Positions 27,692 to 35,891 of a stretch of DNA of 64,000 nt are shown here, in pieces; positions within the stretch are counted from its first letter, which is position 1; each line of letters opens with the position of its first letter. Position numbers and translations under genes: made by a program. The notes below the pieces were generated by a model. The model saw only the letters and a program-made list of their open reading frames with translations. It made no database searches and was not told the origin of the DNA. Origin of the DNA: Arthrobacter sp. fls2-241-R2A-200 (GTDB lineage Bacteria; Actinomycetota; Actinomycetes; Actinomycetales; Micrococcaceae); the NCBI RefSeq assembly GCF_030209745.1, contig NZ_JARVRJ010000014.1, positions 111,568 through 175,567 on the forward strand. Reading direction: 5' to 3'.

Positions 27692-27727
27692 GACGGCGGC
27701 CAGCACCCTGTGGGGCTGACCGCCGTC
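27692..27727. terminator. Terminator between convergent MFS and DUF1844 genes
   Basis: 13-bp arms 27692-27704 and 27715-27727 with one mismatch and a 10-nt loop. It lies between the two convergent stops and probably ends both transcripts. Confidence 0.65.
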
Positions 27728-27767
27728 GGCAGTTCTGTGGCCTGAGCCGATCTGTTCTTTCGGCTGG

Positions 27768-28166
27768 CTAGTTCACCGGTCCAGTGAACTTCTCGCCCGG
27801 GCCCTTGCCCGGTGCATCGGGGATGATCGACGCCTCGCGGAAGGCCAATTGCAGGGAGCGCAGTCCGTCACGCAACGGACCGGCGTGCTGCGAGCCAATT
27901 TCCGGGGCGGCGGCCGATACCAGGCCGGCCAGTGCAGTGATCAACTTACGTGCTTCGTCGAGATCTTTGAGGTCTTCAGCGTTCGGATCGTCAGCAAGGC
28001 CGACCTTCACGGCCGCGGCACTCATGAGGTGGACCGCGCCGGTGGTAATGACTTCCACAGCCGGGACCTCGGCGATGTCGCGGATCTGCTGGGCTACCCC
28101 GGCGTCAGCGGCGGAGGTGGCGTCGCCGCCAAAGGAGTTGCGGGAATTGCTGTCTTCAGTACTCAT
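27768..28166 (-). CDS. DUF1844 domain protein
   Basis: A 132-residue acidic protein. 'VEVITTGAVHLMSAAAVKVGLADD...DLDEARKLITALAGLV' is the DUF1844 core, found next to infC throughout actinobacteria. The function is unknown. The ATG at 28166 gives the normal N-terminus; an upstream start at 28310 would overlap the infC leader. It is divergent from infC and shares its 350-bp upstream region. Confidence 0.88.
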   Translation of the reverse strand: MSTEDSNSRNSFGGDATSAADAGVAQQIRDIAEVPAVEVITTGAVHLMSAAAVKVGLADDPNAEDLKDLDEARKLITALAGLVSAAAPEIGSQHAGPLRDGLRSLQLAFREASIIPDAPGKGPGEKFTGPVN

Positions 28167-28270
28167 ACTGGTAAGCTTGTCACAGACCAACTGGAAGTCG
28201 TTATTTGCAGATGTTGGCCAGCAGTCAATCTTCCCGCCGCGTGAAATGTGCGCATGGCGGGTTATTTCTG

Positions 28271-28276
28271 TAGAAT
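28271..28276 (+). promoter_or_regulatory. -10 element of the infC-rpmI-rplT operon
   Basis: TAGAAT matches TANNNT. Transcription from about 28283 would give a leader of about 240 nt, long enough for regulatory structure. Confidence 0.5.
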
Positions 28277-28441
28277 TGACTTTCAGTTTGCAAGCGGAGT
28301 TCTCTCCCACCCGCGTCAGCCGTTCCCCTCGGGGACAAGATCCCTTTGACGGGACAAGAGGTTGCCGGGTACTGGTCGGGCAGTTCGGGTGGTTTGACCT
28401 CCCAAACTGCGTGCTCCCACCGCGGAGCGCATCCGATCCTT

Positions 28442-28477
28442 GAGGCCTTCGATTGCACCCAGCAATTGGAGGCCTTC
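28442..28477 (+). promoter_or_regulatory. Terminator-like hairpin in the infC leader
   Basis: Arms 28442-28456 and 28462-28477 pair with one bulge and two mismatches (GAGGCC/GGCCTTC and ATTGC/GCAAT), followed by a T-rich TCTATTT. Its position 44 bp before the infC start suggests attenuation, as in L20-type leader control. The mechanism is not shown by the sequence. Confidence 0.45.
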
Positions 28478-28520
28478 TCTATTTGCCGGTGATAATCACC
28501 ACAACCACAGGAGCTTTAAC

Positions 28521-29633
28521 ATTAGCGAGCCAAGAATCAATGAGCGTATCCGCGTCCCCGAGGTGCGGCTGGTCGGCCCTGCCGGCGAACAGGTAGGAAT
28601 TGTCCGCATCGAAGATGCTTTGCGTCTTGCTGCCGAATCCGATCTCGATCTCGTTGAAGTTGCCCCGCAGGCTAAACCTCCTGTTTGCAAGTTGATGGAC
28701 TTCGGCAAGTACAAGTACGAAGCCGCTGTGAAAGCCCGTGAGGCCCGCAAGAACCAGACCAACACGGTTCTTAAGGAAATCCGTTTCCGCTTGAAGATCG
28801 ACAAGCACGACTACGAAACCAAGCGTGGACATGCCCTTCGCTTCCTCGGCGCCGGTGACAAGGTCAAGGCCATGATCCAGTTCCGTGGCCGCGAACAGCA
28901 GCGTCCCGAGATGGGCATCCGCTTGCTGCAGCGCTTCGCTGAAGATGTTGCAGAGGTTGGGATCGTAGAGTCCAGCCCGCGCATCGATGGCCGCAACATG
29001 GTTATGGTGGTTGGCCCGCTGAAGAACAAGGCAGAAGCCAAGGCTGAAGCCCGCCGTGCTGTGCAGCGCGCTGAAGCCAAGGCCGAGAACGAAGCCAAGG
29101 CTGCTGGGCGTGTGGACACGACCGGTGACCAGGCTCCGCTGACGCAGTCCCTCGGTGACCTTCTTCCGGCAGGTTTCCTGACCAGCGACGACGAGTCGAC
29201 TCAGGATGCTGTGGACGCGACTGAAGAGCTGACCCCGGAAACGGACGAGGCTCCGGCAGTCGAGGCGGCAGCAGAGGAAGCCCCCGAGGTTGAAGCGGTT
29301 GCCGTAGCTGAAGAGGTTCCGGCAGAGGAAGTTCCGGCAACGCCCGAAGCACCTGCTGCCAAGGAAGCCCCGGTAGTTGAAGAGGCTCCTGTTGCACAAG
29401 AGGCTCCTGCTGCTGCCAAGGAAGCCCCGGTCGCCAAGGCAGCTCCGGCTGCCAAGGAAGCTCCGGTCACCAAGGCAGCTCCGGCTGCAGCAAAGCCGGC
29501 GGTACCGGCAACTCCGAAGCCTGCAGTTCCTGCGGCTCCGAAGCCGGTCGCCAAGCCGGCTGCCCCGAAGCCGGCGGCACGTCCGGCAGCTCCCAAAGCT
29601 GCCCCGAAGCCGGCATCACGCAAGACCACCTAG
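28521..29633 (+). CDS. infC: Translation initiation factor IF-3 with AUU start and long C-terminal tail
   Basis: IF-3 binds the 30S subunit, checks start codon-anticodon pairing and prevents premature 50S joining. The core (residues 1-170: '[25 protein letters not shown]', '[15 protein letters not shown]', '[23 protein letters not shown]') is canonical. The best start is ATT at 28521: AGGAG sits 7 bp upstream and the N-terminus fits homologues. AUU allows IF-3 to limit its own synthesis, as in E. coli. A tail of about 200 residues, rich in Ala, Pro, Glu then Lys (repeated EAP, KAAP and PKP units), follows. It heads infC-rpmI-rplT. Confidence 0.93.
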   Translation: MSEPRINERIRVPEVRLVGPAGEQVGIVRIEDALRLAAESDLDLVEVAPQAKPPVCKLMDFGKYKYEAAVKAREARKNQTNTVLKEIRFRLKIDKHDYETKRGHALRFLGAGDKVKAMIQFRGREQQRPEMGIRLLQRFAEDVAEVGIVESSPRIDGRNMVMVVGPLKNKAEAKAEARRAVQRAEAKAENEAKAAGRVDTTGDQAPLTQSLGDLLPAGFLTSDDESTQDAVDATEELTPETDEAPAVEAAAEEAPEVEAVAVAEEVPAEEVPATPEAPAAKEAPVVEEAPVAQEAPAAAKEAPVAKAAPAAKEAPVTKAAPAAAKPAVPATPKPAVPAAPKPVAKPAAPKPAARPAAPKAAPKPASRKTT

Positions 29634-29751
29634 TTCGACGCCTTGGAGGCATGGCCTCCTCCGGCAAGCAACCAGCACGCAGGCCCCTAGAGGCCGGCTG
29701 CACGAAAGAATCGCGGACTCGTCCGTGGATTACGTAAGGAGATCGGTTCCC

Positions 29752-29946
29752 ATGCCGAAGATGAAGACCCACAGCGGTGCCAAGAAGCGCTTCAAGCTGA
29801 CCGGTACCGGCAAGCTGAAGCGTCAGCAGGCCAACCGCCGTCACTACCTGGAGCACAAGTCCTCCACGCTGACCCGTCGCCTCGCCGGCGACAAGATCGT
29901 CTTCAAGGGCGATGCCAAGGTCATCAAGAAGATGCTCGGCGTCTAA
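29752..29946 (+). CDS. rpmI: 50S ribosomal protein L35
   Basis: A 64-residue basic protein, '[43 protein letters not shown]', a complete bL35. The ATG is preceded by TAAGGAG about 10 bp upstream; frames that open further 5' have no family signal. It is the second gene of the infC operon, followed by rplT after 118 bp. Confidence 0.97.
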   Translation: MPKMKTHSGAKKRFKLTGTGKLKRQQANRRHYLEHKSSTLTRRLAGDKIVFKGDAKVIKKMLGV

Positions 29947-30064
29947 GTTCCAAGTCATTGGTTGATGCCAACCGGCAGCAACCAACTACACCAAAAGCCT
30001 TCTCAGGCCGGCCGGATTCCCGGCAGTAGCAGCTTGGGATAAAGATTTCTGAAGGAGTACGCAC

Positions 30065-30742
30065 GTGGCACGTGTGAAGCGGGCGGTAAACGCCCACAAG
30101 AAGCGCCGGGTTATCCTCGAACGCGCAAAGGGTTACCGCGGTCAGCGCTCGCGCTTGTACCGTAAGGCCAAAGAGCAGCTGCTGCACTCGTTTGTGTACA
30201 GCTACGGCGACCGCCGTAAGAAGAAGGGTGACTTCCGTCGCCTCTGGATCCAGCGCATCAACGCTGCATCCCGCGCCAACGGCCTCACCTACAACCGCCT
30301 GATCCAGGGCCTGAAGGCCGCTGAGGTTGAGGTTGACCGCCGTATGCTGGCCGAGTTGGCTGTCTCTGACGCCAACGCGTTTGCCGCTCTGGTGAACGTT
30401 GCAAAGGCTGCCCTGCCGTCTGACACGTCTGCTCCTGCCGCCAAGGCTGAGGTTGCAGCTCCCAAGGCTGCAAAGGTTGCTCCGGCTGCCGCTACGGCTA
30501 CTGCTGTCAAGGCTGTTGTCACCGAGAAGCCGGCCATCGATGGCGCTATTGCCGCTGACGGCGACGAAGCTCCGGAAGGCCACGCCATCAAGGGCAACGC
30601 CGAGTCCAAGAAGTACCACGTTCCGGGTTCCACCTGGTACAACACCACGGCTGCTGAGTACTGGTTCTCCACCGTTGAGGCTGCAAAGGCTGCTGGCTTC
30701 GAGCCGGCCGGCGGCGAAGCCCGCCAGCAGATCAAGAACTAG
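30065..30742 (+). CDS. rplT: 50S ribosomal protein L20 with C-terminal extension domain
   Basis: bL20 is a 23S rRNA-binding assembly protein. Residues 1-117 are a complete L20 ('[15 protein letters not shown]...[22 protein letters not shown]'). An Ala/Lys/Pro-rich linker (about 119-170) follows, then a compact block (171-217: '[22 protein letters not shown]', '[16 protein letters not shown]') like the short domain at the C-terminus of some secreted nucleases and other proteins, called 'sunset' in recent annotation. Usual L20 length is 117-128 residues, so the protein is nearly doubled. GTG start with GAAGGAG 7 bp upstream. Confidence 0.95.
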   Translation: MARVKRAVNAHKKRRVILERAKGYRGQRSRLYRKAKEQLLHSFVYSYGDRRKKKGDFRRLWIQRINAASRANGLTYNRLIQGLKAAEVEVDRRMLAELAVSDANAFAALVNVAKAALPSDTSAPAAKAEVAAPKAAKVAPAAATATAVKAVVTEKPAIDGAIAADGDEAPEGHAIKGNAESKKYHVPGSTWYNTTAAEYWFSTVEAAKAAGFEPAGGEARQQIKN

Positions 30743-30755
30743 TCGCAACTGCCAC

Positions 30756-30761
30756 TAAAGT
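30756..30761 (+). promoter_or_regulatory. -10 element of the SpoU methyltransferase, leaderless type
   Basis: TAAAGT is exactly 6 bp before the ATG at 30768. It supports this start over the in-frame ATG at 30801. Confidence 0.5.
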
Positions 30762-30767
30762 TCTTAT

Positions 30768-31679
30768 ATGAACCAAACCGGGCGCCCGCAAGACTTTCCG
30801 ATGACCAACCCCCGAGCTGATCGGGTGAGGGATGTCGCAAAGCTTGCCGGGCGCCCGGCCCGTTTAAAGCGTGGGCGTTTCCTCGCTGAGGGGCCGCAGG
30901 CTGTTCGCGAGGCGCTGACCCTGCACCGTGAGCGTACCGCCCGTGGTGGTCCCGGCGTCGTGCATGAAGTATTCGCAAGTGCCGCGTGCCTGGACCGCCT
31001 ACCCGAACTTGCCGACCTTGCCGAGGGGACACTGCTGCGGCTCGCCACCGACGAGGTTCTGGCCGCCATGGCGGACACCGTCAATCCGCAGGGGATAGTG
31101 GCCGTCTGCAGTTTTGTGGACGTGAGCCTGGATTCAGTGCTCGACGCCGGGCCCCGGCTTATCGCTGTGATGTGCCAGGTGCGCGACCCCGGCAACGCCG
31201 GGACAGTCCTGCGTGCTGCTGACGCCGCTGGTGCGGATGCCGTGGTCCTGACGGGCTCCAGCGTGGACATCTACAATCCAAAAGCCGTCCGTTCAACGGC
31301 CGGTTCGCTTTTTCACCTGCCGGTGGTCCTGGGCGCCGACGTCGAAGACGTGGTGGCGCGCTGCAAAGGGCTCGGAATCGGGATCCTTGCAGCCGATGGC
31401 TACGGAACACTGGACCTGGACCGGCTGCAGGACGAGAACGCTGCCCGCCGGCTCGGGCAAGCTTCCGTTGAGTCCCCTTACGCTTTGGAAAGGCCCACAG
31501 CGTGGCTCTTCGGCAATGAAGCCCAAGGTTTGTCCGAGGCCGAATTGGCACTGGCGGACCACCGTGTGGCGGTGCCGGTATATGGTGCCGCGGAAAGCTT
31601 GAACGTGGGAACGGCTGCCACTGTTTGCCTCTATGCAAGTGCCCGATCGCAGCAGGGTGCCAGAGTCCCAAATATGTAA
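30768..31679 (+). CDS. TrmH/SpoU-family RNA 2'-O-methyltransferase
   Basis: A 303-residue SPOUT methyltransferase with the three family motifs: RDPGNAGTVLRAADAAGADAVVL (about residues 140-162), AWLFGNEAQGLS, and VPVYGAAESLNVGTAATVCLYA at the C-terminus, forming the trefoil-knot SAM site. An N-terminal substrate-binding domain precedes it. Homologues methylate ribose in 23S rRNA or tRNA; the target cannot be read here. It follows rplT and precedes pheST after some inserted genes, as in many bacteria. Confidence 0.9.
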   Translation: MNQTGRPQDFPMTNPRADRVRDVAKLAGRPARLKRGRFLAEGPQAVREALTLHRERTARGGPGVVHEVFASAACLDRLPELADLAEGTLLRLATDEVLAAMADTVNPQGIVAVCSFVDVSLDSVLDAGPRLIAVMCQVRDPGNAGTVLRAADAAGADAVVLTGSSVDIYNPKAVRSTAGSLFHLPVVLGADVEDVVARCKGLGIGILAADGYGTLDLDRLQDENAARRLGQASVESPYALERPTAWLFGNEAQGLSEAELALADHRVAVPVYGAAESLNVGTAATVCLYASARSQQGARVPNM

Positions 31680-31795
31680 ACCGTGCCCCGGCCGGTACGG
31701 TATTGCTTGCAAGAACAGCCAATGGCGACTCTTCTTGGACACATCAGATTCTTTCCGGTTTTGAACTTTCCAGTATGTGAAAAGGTGGGGCTTTC

Positions 31796-32722
31796 ATGGC
31801 TGCAGGTGGCGGTAGCAAGGCAATCGTGGCGGCACTGGCGGCTAACCTCGCCATCGCTGTGCTGAAGTTCCTCGCGTTCTTCCTCACGACGTCCTCGTCC
31901 ATGCTGGCTGAGGCTATCCACTCCGTGGCCGATTCGGGCAACCAGGTTCTGCTGCTCGTTGGCGGCAAGCGGTCCAAGCGGGCTGCCAGCCCCGAGCACC
32001 CGTTCGGCTACGGCCGGGAACGCTACATCTACGCGTTCATCGTTTCCATAGTGCTCTTCAGTGTTGGCGGCTTGTTTGCCCTGTACGAGGCGTACGAGAA
32101 ATTCCTGCACCCGCACGGCATAGAGGGCGATTTTTGGTGGGTTCCGCTGGTTGTTTTGGTGGGCGCCATCATTGCCGAGGGATTTTCGTTCCGGACCGCC
32201 ATCAAGGAATCGAATCAGACCCGCGGTAAACAAACCTGGGTCAAGTTCGTGCGCAACGCCAAGCAGCCTGAGCTCCCCGTCATCCTGCTTGAGGACTTCG
32301 GGGCCCTTATTGGCTTGGTGTTTGCCCTGTTCGGCGTTGGCATGACGCTGGTCACGGGAAACGGCGTTTGGGATGCTGTTGGCACAGGCATGATCGGCTT
32401 GCTGTTGGTCTGTATCGCAGTGATCTTGGCCCTCGAGACCAAGTCCCTGCTCCTTGGCGAGTCGGCCACGCGGGAAGATGTTCTTCGGATTACTGCCGCA
32501 CTGGAGGCCGACGGAACAGGCATCATCCACCTCAAGACCATGCACCTGGGGCCGGAGGAGCTGCTGGTAGCGGCAAAGATCAGTATCGGCGCGGCCGACA
32601 CCGGCCGGGAAATTGCCCAGGCAATAGACGACGCCGAACGGCGGATCCGGACGGCTGTCCCGATCGCGCGGGTGATCTACCTGGAGCCCGACCTTGAGCG
32701 GGCGAAGCTGGAACAGGCTTAG
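31796..32722 (+). CDS. Cation diffusion facilitator family transporter
   Basis: A 308-residue membrane protein with about five or six hydrophobic segments and a soluble C-terminal domain. 'SSSMLAEAIHSVADSGNQVLLL' (about residues 33-54) is the metal-binding helix with H-x3-D, and 'HPFGYGRERYIYAFIVSIVLF' follows as in CDF proteins. The partner site is LLEDFGAL rather than HxxxD, as in the SLC30A9-like branch, so zinc transport is not assured. ATG with AAAGGTGG upstream. Convergent with the MFS gene 4 bp downstream. Confidence 0.88.
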   Translation: MAAGGGSKAIVAALAANLAIAVLKFLAFFLTTSSSMLAEAIHSVADSGNQVLLLVGGKRSKRAASPEHPFGYGRERYIYAFIVSIVLFSVGGLFALYEAYEKFLHPHGIEGDFWWVPLVVLVGAIIAEGFSFRTAIKESNQTRGKQTWVKFVRNAKQPELPVILLEDFGALIGLVFALFGVGMTLVTGNGVWDAVGTGMIGLLLVCIAVILALETKSLLLGESATREDVLRITAALEADGTGIIHLKTMHLGPEELLVAAKISIGAADTGREIAQAIDDAERRIRTAVPIARVIYLEPDLERAKLEQA

Positions 32723-32726
32723 CCCA

Positions 32727-33935
32727 TCAGCTGACCAGTGGTCTCCGGCGCTCAAGCAGGCCACTGATCACCGCAACGGCGAGGCCGAGCATGGCCAGTA
32801 CGGCGCCTACGAGGGCCGGAGCGGTGTACCCCCAGCCCCACGCGATGACTGTCCCGCCCAGGAACGCTCCCAAGGCGTTGGCAACGTTCAGGGCCGAGTG
32901 GTTCAGCGAAGATGCCAAGGACGCGGCGCCGGGGGCTGCGTCCAAAAGCCTGGTTTGCAGTGCTGGTGTGAGCATCGAGCCGGTGCCGCCAACAACGAAC
33001 GCCATGCAGAAAGCTGCCGGCGCCCAGTGGGCGGAGATCGCGTAGACCACAAGGGCTGCTGCGATTCCGGGCATCACCCAGTAGATGGTGCCCATGACGG
33101 ATTTGTCTGCGATCCGCCCGCCAATGATGTTGCCTGCAACCATTCCGAGTCCATAAAGGGCAACGACGGCGGGAAGGAGGCTTTCCGGGATGCCGGCCAC
33201 GGAGGTCATCGTGTGAGCTATGTAGGTGTAAACGGCGAAGAAACCGCCGAAACCAATGATGCCGATCAGGAGCGCCAGCCACACTTGGAGGCGTTTGAGG
33301 GCGCCGAGCTCGCGCCGGATGCTGGCTTCAGGATGCGCGGCTTCAAAGGGAACGAACTTCCAGATCAGGACGACGGTCAGGAGCCCGATCGCGCCGACGA
33401 TGATGAACAGCAGCCGCCAGCCGAAGGTCTGGCCAACCCAGGTAGCCACTGGCACGCCGATCACGTTGGAGACCGTCAGGCCTGCCATGACCATGGAGAT
33501 CGCCCAGCCCCGTTTGGTGGGGGCGACCAAGCCGGCGGCTATCACTGCTGCCACGCCGAAGAAAGCCCCGTGTGGGAGACCGGAGGCAAAGCGTGAGAAG
33601 AGCATGAGGCCATAGTCAGGGGCTATGAAAGAGGACAGGTTCGCCAACGAAAGGAAGAGCATCAGGCCCAGCGCCAAGTGTTTCCGGGGAAGTTTCGCCC
33701 CGACGGCCGCGAACACCGGCGCTCCGATGACTACGCCGAGGGCATATGCGGAAATCAGGTTGCCGGCTTCAGGTGTGCTGATGTGCAGGCCGCCTTCTAT
33801 CTCCTTCAAAAGTCCCATCATGGCGAACTCTGTGGTTCCAATGGCGAACCCGCCCGTGGCCAAGGCCACGATGGCCAAGCCAAGGTGGCGTTTTGCCCGC
33901 GTGGCGACGGTGGAGGGGGACACAGTGGTAGTCAT
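32727..33935 (-). CDS. MFS transporter, AraJ/DHA1-like
   Basis: A 402-residue protein with 12 predicted helices. 'GGFAIGTTEFAMMGLLKEI', 'NLISAYALGVVIGAPVFAAVGAKLPRK' and 'SRFASGLPHGAFFGVAAVIA' are typical of the DHA1 drug:proton antiporters and AraJ-like sugar effluxers. Substrate unknown. Upstream on its strand is the palindrome ACTAGACTAGT (33990-34000 on the plus strand, with TAGACT inside as a possible -10), which might be an operator. Divergent from mutT. Confidence 0.88.
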   Translation of the reverse strand: MTTTVSPSTVATRAKRHLGLAIVALATGGFAIGTTEFAMMGLLKEIEGGLHISTPEAGNLISAYALGVVIGAPVFAAVGAKLPRKHLALGLMLFLSLANLSSFIAPDYGLMLFSRFASGLPHGAFFGVAAVIAAGLVAPTKRGWAISMVMAGLTVSNVIGVPVATWVGQTFGWRLLFIIVGAIGLLTVVLIWKFVPFEAAHPEASIRRELGALKRLQVWLALLIGIIGFGGFFAVYTYIAHTMTSVAGIPESLLPAVVALYGLGMVAGNIIGGRIADKSVMGTIYWVMPGIAAALVVYAISAHWAPAAFCMAFVVGGTGSMLTPALQTRLLDAAPGAASLASSLNHSALNVANALGAFLGGTVIAWGWGYTAPALVGAVLAMLGLAVAVISGLLERRRPLVS

Positions 33936-34056
33936 AGACCTGTTTCTGGAGGGCGCCGGACCGGCTGGGAGAGCGGAGAAAATCCGATTACTAGTCTAGT
34001 CCCGTCGTTGGAGTAAAGGGCGGCTTTGTGACAAGGCCCATGGTTCGCAGTGGCCC

Positions 34057-34062
34057 TAGACT
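34057..34062 (+). promoter_or_regulatory. -10 element of the mutT-like gene, leaderless type
   Basis: TAGACT lies 6 bp before the GTG at 34069, with no ribosome binding site. Confidence 0.5.
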
Positions 34063-34068
34063 GTTGCG

Positions 34069-34503
34069 GTGACTGCACTGATACATGTGGTGGGCGCCGC
34101 CGTCGTCGACTCCTTGGATGCCCCGACCCGACTCTTGGCCGCGCGCCGTACCGCACCTCCGCAATTCGCCGGGATGTGGGAGTTTCCGGGCGGCAAAGTG
34201 GAAGCCGGGGAGTCGCCGGAGGCAGCACTTCACCGTGAGCTGGCCGAAGAGTTGGGCGTTGAGGTGCGGCTCGGGACGGAATTGGCCTCCGGAGAGGAGC
34301 ACGGTTGGCGGCTGAATGATCGGGCCGTGATGCGTGTCTGGTTCGCTGAGCTCGTTGTCGGCGAACCACGGCCCCTGGAAGATCATGATGAACTGCGGTG
34401 GGTCACCGTGGGTGATCCTGCGCAGGTGCTTGGGCTCAGCTGGATTCCTGCCGACCTGCCGATCGTCATGGAGTTGCTGGACCACGTGAGCGCATTAGCT
34501 TAG
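34069..34503 (+). CDS. NUDIX hydrolase, MutT-like (8-oxo-dGTP diphosphatase)
   Basis: A 144-residue protein with the complete Nudix box G-x5-E-x7-R-E-U-x-E-E-x-G-U in GGKVEAGESPEAALHRELAEELGVEV (about residues 41-66). 'MWEFPGGK' before the box is typical of MutT, which removes oxidised dGTP. GTG start set by the -10 6 bp upstream. It lies near other genome-maintenance genes. Confidence 0.9.
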   Translation: MTALIHVVGAAVVDSLDAPTRLLAARRTAPPQFAGMWEFPGGKVEAGESPEAALHRELAEELGVEVRLGTELASGEEHGWRLNDRAVMRVWFAELVVGEPRPLEDHDELRWVTVGDPAQVLGLSWIPADLPIVMELLDHVSALA

Positions 34504-34552
34504 GCGCGGCCGCTTAGGCCGCGGTGATTTAGGGCGGTATGCCTGCTGGGCC

Positions 34553-35671
34553 TCAGAACAGCGGCTGTTGACCGTTGAGGGGAGCCCCTGCTCCCGGCCC
34601 CAGCGGAGTTGTTCCGGGCATGGAATCGGTCCCTTGCCGGGTGCGACCGGCAGCCCGGGCGTTCCGATGGCTGAAGCCTTGGGTGGCCGTGAACCCGTAC
34701 TTTGCCTTGAAGTGATTGACTCTGTGGGACAGCCACGTGCGGTATTCCTTGGACGCGTATGAGCCTTGGCCGTAGAGGCGACGATATTTCCCCACCAACT
34801 CCGGGTGCTGCTCCGCGAGCCATTTCATGTACCACTCGCGTGTTCCAGGCTTGAGGTACAAGGCTCCTGCAGTGACCCCCGTAGCGCCGGCCTTGGCCAG
34901 TTCGCTGAATAAGGAATCAAGGGCCGCGTCCGAATCGGTGAGCCACGGCAATATGGGCATAGCCATGACTCCGCATCCCAAACCGGCATCGCGAAGGCGG
35001 GCGATAAGTTTGAGGCGCGCCCTGGGGGAGGGGGTGCCGGGCTCGATGAGTTCCGCGAGGTCCTCATTGGTCATGGCCAAGGAGATGCCAAGGTCAACCG
35101 GAACCTGCGTCGCCGCGTGCTTGAGCAGCGGAATATCGCGAGCCAGGAGGGTGCCCTTGGTCAAGATGGAAAACGGTGTCCCCGAATCTGCGAGTGCCCT
35201 GATGATTCCGGGCATCAAGGCGTACCGGCCCTCGGCGCGCTGGTACGGGTCGGTGTTGGTGCCAAGCGCTACCTGATGCCGGGCCCAGGAAGCCTTGGCG
35301 AGTTCACGGGTCAGCACCTCCGCGGCGTTGATCTTGACCACCACCTGGGAATCGAAATCACGCCCGGCGTCGAACTCCAGATAGGTGTGGGTCTTGCGTG
35401 CGAAGCAGTAGACGCACGCGTGGCTGCAGCCCCGGTAAGGGTTCACCGTCCATTCGAACGGCATGTTGGAACCGGGCGGCACCTTGTTGAGCACTGACTT
35501 TGCGGTGACCTCATGGAAGGTGACTCCGGAGAATTCAGGTGTTGAGATGGAACGCACAAGCCCGGACAGCGGTAGCAGGGCGTCCAAAGCCGGGGCAAGG
35601 CCCGGAAGCCCGCCGCCGTTTTCACGTGCCGTTCCACGTGCGGGTGAAAGTGCTTGCGCGTCCCATCTCAT
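34553..35671 (-). CDS. Rv2578c-family radical SAM protein, SOS-controlled
   Basis: A 372-residue protein with the radical SAM cluster motif C-x3-C-x2-C in GCSHACVYCFARKTH (about residues 80-94) and strong similarity to the conserved pattern 'VNPYRGCSHAC...LGTNTDPYQRAEGRYALMPGIIRAL' of mycobacterial Rv2578c, related to spore photoproduct lyase-like proteins. Rv2578c belongs to the mycobacterial LexA regulon, and an excellent SOS box ends 9 bp before this start. The ATG at 35671 matches the Rv2578c N-terminus (MRW); an open frame continues upstream through the SOS box. The reaction is unknown; DNA repair is plausible. Confidence 0.87.
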   Translation of the reverse strand: MRWDAQALSPARGTARENGGGLPGLAPALDALLPLSGLVRSISTPEFSGVTFHEVTAKSVLNKVPPGSNMPFEWTVNPYRGCSHACVYCFARKTHTYLEFDAGRDFDSQVVVKINAAEVLTRELAKASWARHQVALGTNTDPYQRAEGRYALMPGIIRALADSGTPFSILTKGTLLARDIPLLKHAATQVPVDLGISLAMTNEDLAELIEPGTPSPRARLKLIARLRDAGLGCGVMAMPILPWLTDSDAALDSLFSELAKAGATGVTAGALYLKPGTREWYMKWLAEQHPELVGKYRRLYGQGSYASKEYRTWLSHRVNHFKAKYGFTATQGFSHRNARAAGRTRQGTDSMPGTTPLGPGAGAPLNGQQPLF

Positions 35672-35680
35672 AACCCCTAT

Positions 35681-35696
35681 TCGAATGTATGTTCGA
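35681..35696. promoter_or_regulatory. LexA (SOS) box of the radical SAM gene
   Basis: TCGAATGTATGTTCGA (TCGAACATACATTCGA on the gene's strand) differs from TCGAAC-N4-GTTCGA at one position and lies 9 bp upstream of the ATG at 35671. Confidence 0.85.
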
Positions 35697-35792
35697 ATGA
35701 ATGTCAAGGCGTTCACATCGGCGTCGCCCACATTTGGGCAGCGGCCTCCGCAGCGCCGTCGGCCCCGGCGAATCACCACTGTGGCGTTCTAC

Positions 35793-35798
35793 TAGACT
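35793..35798 (+). promoter_or_regulatory. -10 element of pheST
   Basis: TAGACT fits TANNNT. Transcription from about 35805 gives a leader of about 87 nt that contains the short Phe-coding frame at 35823. Confidence 0.5.
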
Positions 35799-35822
35799 GT
35801 GGGGTAGTGCCCGCCGTACCCG

Positions 35823-35882
35823 GTGAGCGCTACCTTTTCGTTTTGCAGGCTGGCTTGCCGGCCGCTCCCTACTCGTAGCTAA
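35823..35882 (+). CDS. Possible pheST leader peptide
   Basis: GTG-started frame of 19 codons: VSATFSFCRLACRPLPTRS, stop 9 bp before pheS. Its two Phe codons are both TTT, unusual in this GC-rich genome where TTC dominates, and are separated by one codon. A GGCTGGC/GCCGGCC pairing follows directly (about 35848-35863). This layout resembles ribosome-mediated attenuation of aminoacyl-tRNA synthetase operons. No clear terminator with U-run is seen, so the call is tentative. Confidence 0.35.
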   Translation: MSATFSFCRLACRPLPTRS

Positions 35883-35891
35883 GAACAGTAG

